Under the pieces are notes generated by a model. That model searched no databases. It was not told where the DNA came from and saw only the letters and a list, made by a program, of their open reading frames with translations. This document shows positions 1-5,088 of a stretch of 5,088 bases of DNA, piece after piece. Each line of letters opens with the position of its first letter. The first letter of the stretch is position 1. The position numbers and the translations under genes are program-made. The stretch comes from Candidatus Roizmanbacteria bacterium (GTDB taxonomy: Bacteria; Patescibacteriota; Microgenomatia; GCA-001788215; 2-01-FULL-40-14). The stretch spans positions 1-5,088 of the forward strand of contig JACQMD010000024.1 in the NCBI GenBank assembly GCA_016203755.1, written 5' to 3'.

Positions 1-1490
1 GGCGAAATCTCATACCCTTCAACCAATAAGAGTACATTTTTCTTCTGGTTGATAAACTCGTTCATCCGGGCAATCAGAGCACTGTCATATTTTTGCATCG
101 GTGCAGCAACTACCAGTGCTGCCGCATTTGTTGCGACTTCTGTTTCGGATGTTACGGTAAACAACTTGGTAATTTCAGTATTGAGCGTCTGCATGTCGGA
201 TGCCAGTTCTTTTTCGCCATGACCGGAAAGAAATGAGATTTGCTTTTTATCTTTTATGGTAAGTTTTCGAATCATACTCGTCAGCTGATATTCCAGATCA
301 TCTGTCTGTTGAATAAACGGAATCGTTTCTGTTGCTCCTGCATATTCAACCGCCAATCCCATGAATCCGGTTTTGACCTGAAATTCCTCCTGGCCAATCA
401 CGTTAAACTGTACCTCCCGGACACCCTTGCTCGTTGCCTCCGTTGCAATAGAAGCATTGGACGACGGGTCAAACAAAGAAACTTGAACGTTATCCCCGCC
501 GGTTGTTTTAACGTCACGGAGTAAGTCTTTTGTTTCACGGATCACAGGGGTGTATTGCGGCGGAAGACGACCCGAAGCGTACAATGAGATACTCACCACA
601 TCCGGAAGTTCTTTGAGAATCTTTTTCGTGCCATTTGAAAGCGTATAGAGTCTTCCGGCAGTCAAATCAAGCCGACCCGGGATGCGTTCTCCCAACACAT
701 TGGTGAGAACCATAATGCCGATAAAAAGCGCAATACCGGTTTGAAAGGATGCATATTTGGCTTTTACATTCCCATACTTACGCTTCATAAACAACAAATA
801 CGTGAGTCCCAAAAACATAATGACAACAGAAATGAAATACCACACATCCCGCGTATCGATAACCCCGCGTGACATGGATGATAGATGCGAAAGAAATGAA
901 AGTCGCTCAAAAACAGGTACTACAACAAGCGGTAAATTTGCCGTAACCAATTCTGTCCCAATGACAATCAGGAGAAATCCGACAAATACCGTCACGAGAA
1001 GGGCTGCTATTTGAGTCACAAAAAGCGTTGAGACAAATATTCCCACTGACGCAAAGACTCCGGCGAATAATATACTACCGGTCAATTGTCCCCCAAACAT
1101 TCCCCAGTCAAACGCCCCATACATGCTCATAAAAAATGCGATTGGAATAGCAAAGAGAAGTGCTGAAGAAAGAAATATGAGAGATGCAATCCATTTTCCC
1201 ACGATAAGTTCAAGATCGGTGATGGGTTGCGTGAGCAACAATTCCAGCGTTCCTTCATCTTTTTCCCGGCTGATAATTCCCATGGTGACTGCCGGAACAA
1301 GCAACAACATGACCCACGGCAATAAATCATACAGCATTCGCAAGGACGCTTCGCCGACAAGAATAGCTGACCGGAAAAACAGAAACTCCCATAACAATAA
1401 AAACACCATAAGGACCACGTAAGAAGAAACGTTGTTATAGTATTGTGACAGTTCTTTCCTGACGATGGTTTTGATGTTTTGTATATCCAT
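1..1490 (-). CDS. Fused ABC-2 permease (GldF-like) and GldG-like auxiliary protein, partial at the left edge
   Basis: The 496 visible residues are one uninterrupted frame from ATG at 1490 to the window edge; the C-terminus is missing. Residues 1-235 look like an ABC-2 permease with about six membrane segments (roughly 23-41, 54-74, 100-122, 136-157, 160-181, 217-235) and the family's cytoplasmic motif SREKDEGTLELLLTQP at 74-89. A seventh segment (about 248-266) opens a GldG/ABC_transp_aux domain, recognised by RLDLTAGRLYTLS (273-285), LEYQLTSMIRKL (399-410) and SGHGEKEL (422-429). In Bacteroidetes GldF and GldG are separate proteins that work with the ATPase GldA; here both are one polypeptide. 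An in-frame ATG at 788 (M235) could in principle start a separate GldG, but no stop lies between the halves. The gene follows the ATPase gene by 80 bp and is probably co-transcribed. No Shine-Dalgarno sequence precedes the ATG. The exporter's substrate is unknown; gliding should not be assumed. Confidence 0.9.
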   Translation of the reverse strand, partial: MDIQNIKTIVRKELSQYYNNVSSYVVLMVFLLLWEFLFFRSAILVGEASLRMLYDLLPWVMLLLVPAVTMGIISREKDEGTLELLLTQPITDLELIVGKWIASLIFLSSALLFAIPIAFFMSMYGAFDWGMFGGQLTGSILFAGVFASVGIFVSTLFVTQIAALLVTVFVGFLLIVIGTELVTANLPLVVVPVFERLSFLSHLSSMSRGVIDTRDVWYFISVVIMFLGLTYLLFMKRKYGNVKAKYASFQTGIALFIGIMVLTNVLGERIPGRLDLTAGRLYTLSNGTKKILKELPDVVSISLYASGRLPPQYTPVIRETKDLLRDVKTTGGDNVQVSLFDPSSNASIATEATSKGVREVQFNVIGQEEFQVKTGFMGLAVEYAGATETIPFIQQTDDLEYQLTSMIRKLTIKDKKQISFLSGHGEKELASDMQTLNTEITKLFTVTSETEVATNAAALVVAAPMQKYDSALIARMNEFINQKKNVLLLVEGYEIS

Positions 1491-1495
1491 AATTT

Positions 1496-1580
1496 GGGTG
1501 ATTGGGTAAATAGGTGAATGGGTGATTGGGTTTTTTGTTTTATTACCTAATCATCCAATTACCCAATCACCTAATCACCC
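1496..1580. repeat. Imperfect inverted repeat made of opposed 8-bp tandem repeats
   Basis: The plus strand reads four octamers at 1498-1529 (GTGATTGG, GTAAATAG, GTGAATGG, GTGATTGG). The minus strand reads four related octamers from 1578 down to 1547 (GTGATTAG, GTGATTGG, GTAATTGG, ATGATTAG). The consensus is close to GTRATTRG. The arms face each other across a short T-rich centre (about 1531-1541) and can form a long imperfect hairpin. The longest exact inverted match is 13 bp, GGTGATTGGGTAA at 1497-1509 against 1559-1571. The element fills the gap between the ATPase and permease genes, and its outer octamer supplies the ATPase stop codon TAG (1573-1571). No T-run follows the stem in the direction of transcription, so it is not a standard intrinsic terminator. 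It could be a REP-like intergenic element or an mRNA structure that sets the expression ratio of the two genes. Confidence 0.85.
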
Positions 1581-2494
1581 CTTGTGAGTTTCTGGAACAC
1601 CTCTTCCAGATTTTGCTGTTCTTCGGTGAGTTTCCAAATCGTCCATTTGTGTTTTCCGGCAAGTCTGGTAAGTTCCGGTTGAATCTTTGTTTTAGTCTCG
1701 GTAACAATACGAATGTCTAGTTTATTCCCCGATTTACCAATTGTTTCGACAGATTTTACGCCTTTGACAGATTTGAGCTCAGCAATAACCGACGTACCTT
1801 CAAGTGTTACTATCACCCCTGTTCCCTTTATACCGCTTCGCAGTTTCTCGGGTGTTCCGTCAGCGACTAACTTCCCCCGGTTTATGATAATGATTCGCTC
1901 ACACACCGCCTCAACTTCCTGCATAACGTGGGTGCTCAATATGATTGTGTGATCCTTTGCAAGTTTCTTAATCAGATGCCGAACCTCATTCCGCTGATTC
2001 GGATCAAGTCCCTCTGTTGGTTCATCCATGATCAGGACATCAGGTCGATGCAAAATGGCCGCAGCCATCCCTACCCGCTGTTTGTACCCTTTTGAGAGTT
2101 CACCAATCGGACGATAAAATACGTCGGAAATTGTGGTTGATTTGACAGCAAAATCCATGCATTCTCTTCGTTTTTCTCCCTGGAGCGATCGTGCATTTGC
2201 GACAAATGAGAGGAATTCGGAGACAAGCATATCTTTGTAGAGTGGATTGTTTTCAGGAAGGTACCCGATGTGAGATTGGGCGGCTATAGAATCTGTGGCA
2301 ATGTTTATATCGTCAACTGTTACCGTTCCGAGATCCGGCGAAAGAAATCCGGTCATCATCCGCATAGTCGTTGTTTTCCCTGCGCCGTTTGGACCAAGCA
2401 ATCCAACAATTTCTCCCTGTTGAACGGAAAACGAGAGACCATCAACCGCCATCACCGAACCAAATGATTTTACAATATTACGAACTGCAATCAT
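1571..2494 (-). CDS. ABC transporter ATP-binding protein, GldA-like (ABC-2 exporter ATPase)
   Basis: This 307-residue protein is the ATPase of an ABC-2-type exporter, expected to bind the cytoplasmic face of the permease encoded next. All nucleotide-binding motifs are present: Walker A GPNGAGKT (34-41), the GYLPE segment at the Q-loop (77-81), signature LSKGYKQR (133-140), Walker B VLIMDEP (153-159), D-loop EGLDP (161-165) and the switch histidine H189 in LSTHV. A C-terminal extension of about 80 residues ending LEEVFQKLT is typical of GldA/NatA-like ATPases. I chose ATG at 2494 (MIAVRNIVKSFG) because homologues begin just before this strand. The longer frame starts at TTG 2533, which lies inside the likely promoter. 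No clear Shine-Dalgarno sequence is seen. It is the first gene of an operon with the fused permease/GldG gene. Family assignment is firm; the substrate is unknown. Confidence 0.95.
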   Translation of the reverse strand: MIAVRNIVKSFGSVMAVDGLSFSVQQGEIVGLLGPNGAGKTTTMRMMTGFLSPDLGTVTVDDINIATDSIAAQSHIGYLPENNPLYKDMLVSEFLSFVANARSLQGEKRRECMDFAVKSTTISDVFYRPIGELSKGYKQRVGMAAAILHRPDVLIMDEPTEGLDPNQRNEVRHLIKKLAKDHTIILSTHVMQEVEAVCERIIIINRGKLVADGTPEKLRSGIKGTGVIVTLEGTSVIAELKSVKGVKSVETIGKSGNKLDIRIVTETKTKIQPELTRLAGKHKWTIWKLTEEQQNLEEVFQKLTRGD

Positions 2495-2515
2495 AGAAAA
2501 AAACGTATGGGATTT

Positions 2516-2543
2516 TTTATACCACTTTCTCAAAAAAATGCAA
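2516..2543 (-). promoter_or_regulatory. Sigma70-like promoter of the ABC exporter operon
   Basis: On the minus strand a -35 box TTGCAT (2543-2538) and a -10 box TATAAA (2521-2516) are separated by 16 bp, much of it a T-run. Transcription would start near 2509 and leave a leader of about 15 nt before the ATPase ATG at 2494. The same -35 hexamer, TTGCAT, occurs in the promoter of the DedA-family gene at 3620. Confidence 0.55.
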
Positions 2544-2602
2544 GGGAATATTCAAACTCATCACCCGCCAAGAATTGCTCCCACAGAAAATCAACCGCCA
2601 GA

Positions 2603-3067
2603 TTAGCAACACCCGCAATCAGTACCGCAACAAGATTCACAGGAACATCCTGCATGCTGATCACTACCCTTCTTTTGTCTTTTCTCAAAATACTGCTTCA
2701 TGGGTTTCCAGTAATACGCTTCCCAACCGTCCGAAAACTCTTTCACTTCTTTTGCATCAGCCAATCCTTCATGAGTGAATTGAACCGCTACTCCAGCATC
2801 TTTTGGCTTTAGTTGAAAGGTAATCGTACTCATGCGTCCCGTTTCCCACGTAGACGCATGCCAACTCTGGACAATTTTTTTACCGGGGACAAGTTCAAGA
2901 TTTTCACCGGTTATATATCCATCCCACGCAGAATACTTCTCACCTGTTTTATTTGAAATGTGTGCGTGTGCACCGGTCAATGCACGATGAGATGTCTCGT
3001 CTAAGTAAGTATTATAAAATGTATCAGGAGAAACGGGGAAAAAAAGAGTTTGTCGAATCGATTTCAT
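2603..3067 (-). CDS. AHSA1/SRPBCC-domain protein with a cysteine-rich C-terminal tail
   Basis: The 154-residue protein has the START-like fold pattern of the AHSA1 (Aha1 C-terminal-like) family: FPVSPDTFYNTYLD (10-23), HRALTG (27-32), KTGEKYSAWDGYITG (40-54), LELVPGKKIVQSWHASTWETG (57-77), an acidic/amphipathic strand region, and the closing helix GWEAYYWKPMKQYFE (114-128). Bacterial members bind small hydrophobic ligands or have unknown roles, and a chaperone role should not be assumed. After the domain ends near residue 130, a short linker leads to CSCESCCGTDCGCC (141-154), with seven cysteines in the last 14 residues. This tail is not a usual part of the family and resembles a metallothionein-like metal-binding segment. 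The tail is in frame and ends in TAA. The start ATG at 3067 matches the family N-terminus; AGGA lies 10 nt upstream. The gene diverges from tspO and lies 108 bp upstream of the ABC ATPase gene on the same strand, which has its own promoter. Confidence 0.9.
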   Translation of the reverse strand: MKSIRQTLFFPVSPDTFYNTYLDETSHRALTGAHAHISNKTGEKYSAWDGYITGENLELVPGKKIVQSWHASTWETGRMSTITFQLKPKDAGVAVQFTHEGLADAKEVKEFSDGWEAYYWKPMKQYFEKRQKKGSDQHAGCSCESCCGTDCGCC

Positions 3068-3081
3068 AGTAAATCAATCCT

Positions 3082-3090
3082 AGTATACCA
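3082..3090 (-). promoter_or_regulatory. Extended -10 promoter of the AHSA1-domain gene
   Basis: On the minus strand TGGTATACT (3090-3082) matches an extended -10 element (TGn followed by TATACT). No good -35 box lies 16-18 bp upstream, which is common when the TG extension is present. The start site would be near 3075, only about 8 nt before the ATG at 3067, so the AGGA at 3081-3078 may lie outside the transcript. Confidence 0.5.
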
Positions 3091-3098
3091 GAACATAA

Positions 3099-3127
3099 TC
3101 GAAAGATTCATTACAATCTGCTATGAT
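3099..3127 (+). promoter_or_regulatory. Promoter of tspO, placed for a leaderless mRNA
   Basis: A -35-like TCGAAA (3099-3104) and a -10 box TATGAT (3122-3127) are separated by 17 bp. The -10 box ends 6 nt before the ATG at 3134, so transcription is expected to begin at or next to the start codon. There is no room for a Shine-Dalgarno sequence on such a transcript. Confidence 0.5.
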
Positions 3128-3133
3128 GACTCT

Positions 3134-3604
3134 ATGAAACCTTTGAAAACCGCCCCGTTGCTTTTTTATACAGCTACGCCGCTGATTCTCGGCTTCATTG
3201 GTTCGCTCGTTACGACGCCTGCAATCCCTATCTGGTATACCAGTTTAATAAAACCCGACTTTACTCCCCCAAGCTGGATCTTCGCTCCGGCATGGACGAT
3301 CCTTTACATCTTGATGGGAATTGCAGCATATATAATCAGCACAACGAAAAAGAAAGAAGAGCGCCACGCGCTACAAATCTATTGGGCACAACTACTGGTT
3401 AACATACTCTGGTCTCTCCTGTTTTTTGGATTGAGAAATCCTGTACTGGCATTGGTTGATATTGTTCTATTGTGGGGAATGATCATGTTGACTATTCGCG
3501 CATTTTATAAACTCTCCTCCATCGCTTCCTATCTTCTTATTCCCTATCTTCTCTGGGTTTCCTTTGCCTTAATACTCAATCTGACTATTGTTATATTGAA
3601 TTGA
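3134..3604 (+). CDS. tspO: TspO/MBR family tryptophan-rich sensory protein
   Basis: The 156-residue protein has the usual TspO length and five expected membrane helices (roughly 9-30, 47-68, 81-100, 103-124, 131-154). Hallmark residues are in place: WYTSLIKPDFTPPSWIFAPAW (34-54) covers the first loop and second helix, WAQLLVNILWSLLFFGLRNP (84-103) the third helix, and PYLLWVSFALILN (137-149) the fifth helix with its conserved W, F, A and N. Family members bind porphyrins and other hydrophobic ligands in the membrane and are linked to stress responses in bacteria. ATG 3134 is chosen because homologues start about here and the -10 box sits just upstream; a longer frame from ATG 3050 would overlap the divergent AHSA1 gene and adds 28 unrelated residues. 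The gene is divergent from the AHSA1-domain gene with 66 bp between start codons, so the two could share regulation. Confidence 0.95.
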   Translation: MKPLKTAPLLFYTATPLILGFIGSLVTTPAIPIWYTSLIKPDFTPPSWIFAPAWTILYILMGIAAYIISTTKKKEERHALQIYWAQLLVNILWSLLFFGLRNPVLALVDIVLLWGMIMLTIRAFYKLSSIASYLLIPYLLWVSFALILNLTIVILN

Positions 3605-3619
3605 TAAAAAGCTCTATCA

Positions 3620-3648
3620 TTGCATTTTTTTGCTTGGGCGTTTACAAT
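3620..3648 (+). promoter_or_regulatory. Promoter of the DedA-family gene, placed for a leaderless or near-leaderless mRNA
   Basis: A -35 box TTGCAT (3620-3625) and a -10 box TACAAT (3643-3648) are separated by an ideal 17 bp. The -10 box ends 8 nt before the ATG at 3657, so the transcript would have at most a few leader bases. No Shine-Dalgarno sequence is present. The promoter lies wholly in the 52-bp gap after tspO, so this gene can be expressed independently. Confidence 0.6.
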
Positions 3649-3656
3649 GAATCGTT

Positions 3657-4316
3657 ATGTTGCCATTTCATCTTGACCTTCCTGAGCTAATTCAAACGAT
3701 TGGATATTTCGGGATTTTTTTTGTAGTGTTTGCGGAATCAGGCCTCTTCTTCGGGTTTTTCCTTCCTGGTGATAGTTTGCTCTTTACCGCGGGCTTTCTC
3801 GCTTCTCAGGGAATATTTAACATTACCTTGCTGGTTCCGCTCGTAGTGATTGCAGCAATCGGTGGAGACTCTGCAGGATTCTGGATGGGAGGACGATTTG
3901 GCAAGTGGCTTATGAACAGAAAGGAGACATTTTTGTTTTCAAAACACAACATGAAAAAAGCGCAGGAATTCTATGAAAAGCATGGCGGAAAAGCGCTTAT
4001 TTTAGCCCGGTTTGTCCCGGCTGTTCGTACATTTGTTCCTATTGTTGCCGGCATGGCAGACATGCCCTACCAAAAATTTATTAGTTACAATGTAGTAGGC
4101 GGACTCATTTGGGGAGTTGGCATGACACTAGCAGGGTATTACTTGGGAAAACTTATTCCCGACGTTGATAAATACTTACTTCCCATTGTCGGAGCAATTA
4201 TTATTCTATCGGTGCTTCCGGGAGTCATCCACATGCGCGGAGAAATTAAAAGTTATCTTAGGAAACATCCTGCAGTTGCCCGGCTTCTTAAACTCAAGGA
4301 GTCTTGGCTCGGCTAA
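3657..4316 (+). CDS. DedA family membrane protein (SNARE-associated/VTT domain)
   Basis: The 219-residue protein has the full DedA length. Characteristic parts in order are the N-terminal re-entrant region with FAESGLFFGFFLPGDSLLFT (25-44, including E27 and the PGDS turn), GGDSAGFWMGGRFGKWL (69-85), FYEKHGGKALILARFVPAVR (105-124) with R118 and R124, then FVPIVAGMADM (126-136), and a final hydrophobic helix around 173-192. DedA proteins are inner-membrane transporters or flippases; some recycle undecaprenyl phosphate or phosphatidylethanolamine, and they support proton-motive-force balance and envelope integrity. The exact substrate cannot be read from the sequence. ATG 3657 is supported by the promoter immediately upstream. 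An out-of-frame ATG at 3647 opens only a few codons. The last 23 bp overlap convergently with the small gene at 4294-4467, leaving no space for a terminator between them. Confidence 0.95.
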   Translation: MLPFHLDLPELIQTIGYFGIFFVVFAESGLFFGFFLPGDSLLFTAGFLASQGIFNITLLVPLVVIAAIGGDSAGFWMGGRFGKWLMNRKETFLFSKHNMKKAQEFYEKHGGKALILARFVPAVRTFVPIVAGMADMPYQKFISYNVVGGLIWGVGMTLAGYYLGKLIPDVDKYLLPIVGAIIILSVLPGVIHMRGEIKSYLRKHPAVARLLKLKESWLG

Positions 4317-4467
4317 GCTTCTTCATCTCTTCTTTCAATTTTTCAGGAAACGGCCTGCATTGACAATGCTTAACGTGCTTCGTATACCATTCAATCCGTT
4401 GTTCAATACTCGGATTCTTCGGCATTGGATGGCTTTTGTGCCAAACTTCGTTAATAGTCATTTTCAT
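4294..4467 (-). CDS. Small conserved-looking protein with HCxCR motif (57 aa), third gene of the retropepsin cluster
   Basis: This 57-residue frame begins MKMTINEVWHKSHPMPKNPS and ends SRAKTP before TGA. Its ATG overlaps the protease stop codon as ATGA (4467-4464), and a good Shine-Dalgarno sequence, GAGG at 4475-4472, lies 4 nt upstream inside the protease gene. A second ATG at 4461 is 10 nt from the same site. The centre reads QRIEWYTKHVKHCQCRPFPEK (positions 23-43), with H31, H34, C35 and C37 as possible metal ligands, followed by a lysine/glutamate-rich helix. The composition is that of a soluble protein. I recognise the general pattern of small hypothetical proteins with an IEWHxxH-CxCR core, but know of no assigned function. 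The start/stop overlap, ribosome site and protein-like composition argue it is real despite its size. Its 3' end overlaps the DedA-family gene convergently by 23 bp. Confidence 0.75.
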   Translation of the reverse strand: MKMTINEVWHKSHPMPKNPSIEQRIEWYTKHVKHCQCRPFPEKLKEEMKKLSRAKTP

Positions 4468-4865
4468 ACTACCTCAAATTCTCTATACTGAAGATTAAAT
4501 ATGATCTTAAAATGATCGAAGAAACCCAACTGTCCGAGTATTATTGGTGTTTCTAAAGGAAGTGTGCCAGAAAAGTAAAAGGGGCATTGATACTGTTGAT
4601 TACACACATAAAGCGTAATAGTCTCCTTAATTGCGGTAAATTTTGTTTTATTAGCAGTAGTAAATGTATATTGACTCCTCTTATTAAGAGATATTCCTAA
4701 CCAAATACCAATATCTTCTGAACAAAAACAGACATCTGCACCCGAATCGATAAGCGCAACTATGGGAATTGAAGTTATTTTATGTGACTTCTTATAACCT
4801 AAATGTACTTTAATCCATGGTTTATAAACACCTGAACTGGGAATATAGTAGGGGTATTTAGCCAT
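4464..4865 (-). CDS. Retropepsin-like aspartic protease, single domain
   Basis: Starting at ATG 4865 the product has 133 residues, the size of a single retropepsin domain. The catalytic motif is ALIDSGAD (37-44) with D40-S41-G42-A43, preceded by a basic, beta-rich strand region (KPWIKVHLGYKKSHK, 15-29) and followed by SEDIGIWLGI (49-58). The second hallmark, TPIILGQLGFFDHFKIIFN (106-124), matches the hydrophobic-hydrophobic-G strand and FFD-F turn of bacterial retropepsin-like proteins. Such a single-domain enzyme would need to homodimerise to form an active site. No signal peptide or membrane segment is visible, so it is probably cytoplasmic. The longer frame from TTG 4913 is less likely, because ATG 4865 overlaps the DUF5678-like stop by 8 bp (ATGGCTAA), the usual arrangement for translational coupling. 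No Shine-Dalgarno sequence is seen. Sample 60-bp lines inside this gene are 30-37% GC, lower than the exporter genes. Its substrate is unknown. Confidence 0.85.
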   Translation of the reverse strand: MAKYPYYIPSSGVYKPWIKVHLGYKKSHKITSIPIVALIDSGADVCFCSEDIGIWLGISLNKRSQYTFTTANKTKFTAIKETITLYVCNQQYQCPFYFSGTLPLETPIILGQLGFFDHFKIIFNLQYREFEVV

Positions 4866-5052
4866 TAGTATTTGTGACAAATCCAAAGTAGTTATTGGAA
4901 GCTGGTACTGCAAAAATACCTGGATTCTCTTTCACTTTTTTCATAAGATCTGCAAATGTTTTCGCATAAGCGACCACTCTCTTTTTGTCATCAAGAGCTA
5001 CCCATCCGCTTTTGTACTTACGTAGAGGTTTTGTTAGATCTATAGGTTTCAT
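4858..5052 (-). CDS. DUF5678-like small protein, first gene of the retropepsin cluster
   Basis: The 64-residue protein contains the pattern seen in DUF5678 proteins: SGWVALDDKKRVVAYAKTFA (15-34), a tryptophan-valine strand, a turn and a second strand with VVAYAKT, then an amphipathic helix (about 32-43) and a closing strand IFAVPASNNYFGFV (46-59). The family has no established function. Nothing suggests secretion or membrane insertion. ATG 5052 follows a likely -10 box by 29 nt and is the first in-frame ATG. No Shine-Dalgarno sequence is evident. The stop codon overlaps the ATG of the retropepsin-like gene, so the two are probably translated together. The family call rests on recognising the pattern by eye and needs a profile search. 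Confidence 0.75.
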   Translation of the reverse strand: MKPIDLTKPLRKYKSGWVALDDKKRVVAYAKTFADLMKKVKENPGIFAVPASNNYFGFVTNTNG

Positions 5053-5081
5053 GAGAAATGAAATAAACTCAAGGTATTACT

Positions 5082-5087
5082 AGTATA
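5082..5087 (-). promoter_or_regulatory. Possible -10 box of the three-gene cluster, at the window edge
   Basis: TATACT on the minus strand (5087-5082) would start transcription near 5075 and give a leader of about 22 nt before ATG 5052. The -35 region lies outside the window. ACTAGT (5085-5080) sits in an imperfect palindrome, GTATACTAGTAATAC (5088-5074), which could be an operator; that is speculative. Confidence 0.35.
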
Positions 5088-5088
5088 C

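Noticed and set aside
240..1422. Plus-strand open frames of 85-99 codons across the left region.
   Set aside because: They are antisense to the fused permease/GldG frame, which shows clear family motifs along its whole length, and their products have no recognisable features.
2532..2582. Possible intrinsic terminator after the AHSA1-domain gene on the minus strand (GGGAGCAATTC and GAATATTCCC arms, then a run of seven T).
   Set aside because: The stem is two 4-bp blocks split by a mismatched internal loop, the loop is 18 nt, and the T-run starts 5 nt after the stem. The T-run is equally explained as promoter spacer for the ABC operon.
1713..2812. Plus-strand open frames opposite the ABC ATPase and AHSA1-domain genes.
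   Set aside because: They are shadows of genes with strong motif support and lack plausible start signals.
3232..3243. Palindrome CTGGTATACCAG as a possible operator.
   Set aside because: It lies inside the tspO coding sequence, over codons of the conserved WY motif region, and is best explained by coding constraint and chance.
3647..3673. Short upstream ATG frame overlapping the DedA-family start, as a possible regulatory leader peptide.
   Set aside because: It is only nine codons before a TGA, would begin inside the -10 box, and therefore is probably not transcribed.
4165..4491. A 108-codon plus-strand frame over the end of the DedA-family gene and beyond.
   Set aside because: It overlaps the DedA-family gene in another frame and is antisense to the HCxCR gene and the protease end, with no protein-like motif or ribosome site.

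Overview
This 5.1 kb window carries an ordinary-looking bacterial chromosome segment with tightly packed genes on both strands, no rRNA, tRNA, CRISPR array or insertion sequence, and standard stop codons (TGA acts as a stop). Several genes lack a Shine-Dalgarno sequence. Two have a sigma70-like -10 box so close to the ATG that the mRNA is probably leaderless. Moderate to low GC, compact overlapping genes and a DUF5678/retropepsin gene pair fit an uncultured lineage such as Candidatus Patescibacteria (CPR). That placement is inference: no phylogenetic marker gene is present.

Left region (1-2543, minus strand): a Gld-type ABC exporter operon. A 307-aa ATPase (1571-2494) is followed after 80 bp by an open reading frame that runs off the left edge. 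This second protein fuses a GldF-like ABC-2 permease to a GldG-like auxiliary domain. The gap between them is filled by two opposed arms, each of four degenerate 8-bp repeats, forming a long imperfect inverted repeat that reaches into the ATPase stop codon.

Middle region (2603-4316): an AHSA1/SRPBCC-domain protein on the minus strand with an unusual seven-cysteine C-terminal tail, diverging across 66 bp from a tspO gene on the plus strand. A DedA-family membrane protein follows on the plus strand with its own promoter.

Right region (4294-5088, minus strand): a compact three-gene cluster whose members overlap at start and stop codons: a 64-aa DUF5678-like protein, a 133-aa retropepsin-like aspartic protease with a DSGA motif, and a 57-aa protein with an HCxCR motif. 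The protease part is more AT-rich than the rest of the window. The last gene overlaps the 3' end of the DedA gene convergently by 23 bp. The overlaps imply co-translation and a shared role, but no function is known for the set. It is the best candidate here for an undescribed system.
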